Positions 6,259 through 6,265 of a stretch of DNA of 6,265 nt are shown in pieces. The translations under genes and the position numbers were made by a program. Origin of the DNA: CAYPTI01 sp964413525 [NCBI: uncultured bacterium] (lineage in GTDB: Bacteria; T1Sed10-126). Every line of letters begins with the position of its first letter. Position 1 is the stretch's first letter. The stretch covers positions 1 to 6,265 of the forward strand of contig CAYPTI010000049.1 in the NCBI GenBank assembly GCA_964413525.1, read 5' to 3'. Below the pieces are notes generated by a model, which was not told the origin of the DNA, ran no database searches, and saw only the letters and a list, made by a program, of their open reading frames with translations.

Positions 6259-6265
6259 TCAGGGA

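Noticed and set aside
1-6265. Mobile element, CRISPR array or defence island
   Set aside because: No transposase or integrase motifs, long terminal repeats, target duplications or regularly spaced repeats are visible. The only defence-related hint is the family name of the small membrane protein.

Overview
This window looks like a chromosomal segment of a GC-rich bacterium (G+C roughly 60%, my estimate by eye). It carries a compact set of ammonium-assimilation genes. Bacterial origin is suggested by clear Shine-Dalgarno sites and by a small two-helix membrane protein of a mainly bacterial family. The P-II protein, and to a lesser degree the glutamate synthase amino terminus, resemble haloarchaeal versions as I remember them. 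A halophilic lineage or old exchange with archaea is therefore possible, but I cannot assign a phylum from this sequence.

Layout: positions 1-3944 (minus strand) hold most of gltB, the large subunit of glutamate synthase. It is read without a frame break from a strong ribosome binding site and runs off the left edge inside its last domain. Positions 3945-4287 are a 343-base divergent control region. Positions 4288-5562 (plus) hold a complete hexameric-type glutamate dehydrogenase. Only 23 bases further on, a complete P-II signal protein gene ends in the opposite direction (5586-5924, minus). A 130-base gap follows, then a small membrane protein gene (6055-6258, minus) of the superinfection-immunity (Imm) family.

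How the genes fit together: glutamate synthase (with glutamine synthetase, not in the window) and glutamate dehydrogenase are the two standard routes from ammonium to glutamate. P-II proteins sense 2-oxoglutarate and adenylate nucleotides, and 2-oxoglutarate is the carbon acceptor for both routes. Glutamate synthase and glutamate dehydrogenase are transcribed divergently from one shared region, so they could be controlled reciprocally. No amt (ammonium transporter), glnA or gltD is visible; gltD may lie beyond the left edge.

The most interesting non-coding signal is in the control region. A 12-base element (GCGRTTGATGAA) occurs twice upstream of glutamate dehydrogenase, 75 bases apart. Each copy supplies a plausible -35 hexamer, and the second is the left arm of a perfect 9-base inverted repeat that spans the candidate promoter. 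The most interesting protein detail is in P-II: Glu replaces the usual Gln39 of the T-loop and Gln replaces Arg101, while Tyr51, Lys58 and Lys90 are kept. I see no mobile element, CRISPR array, RNA gene or evidently new multi-gene system. The region is mostly ordinary nitrogen metabolism with a few regulatory points worth checking.
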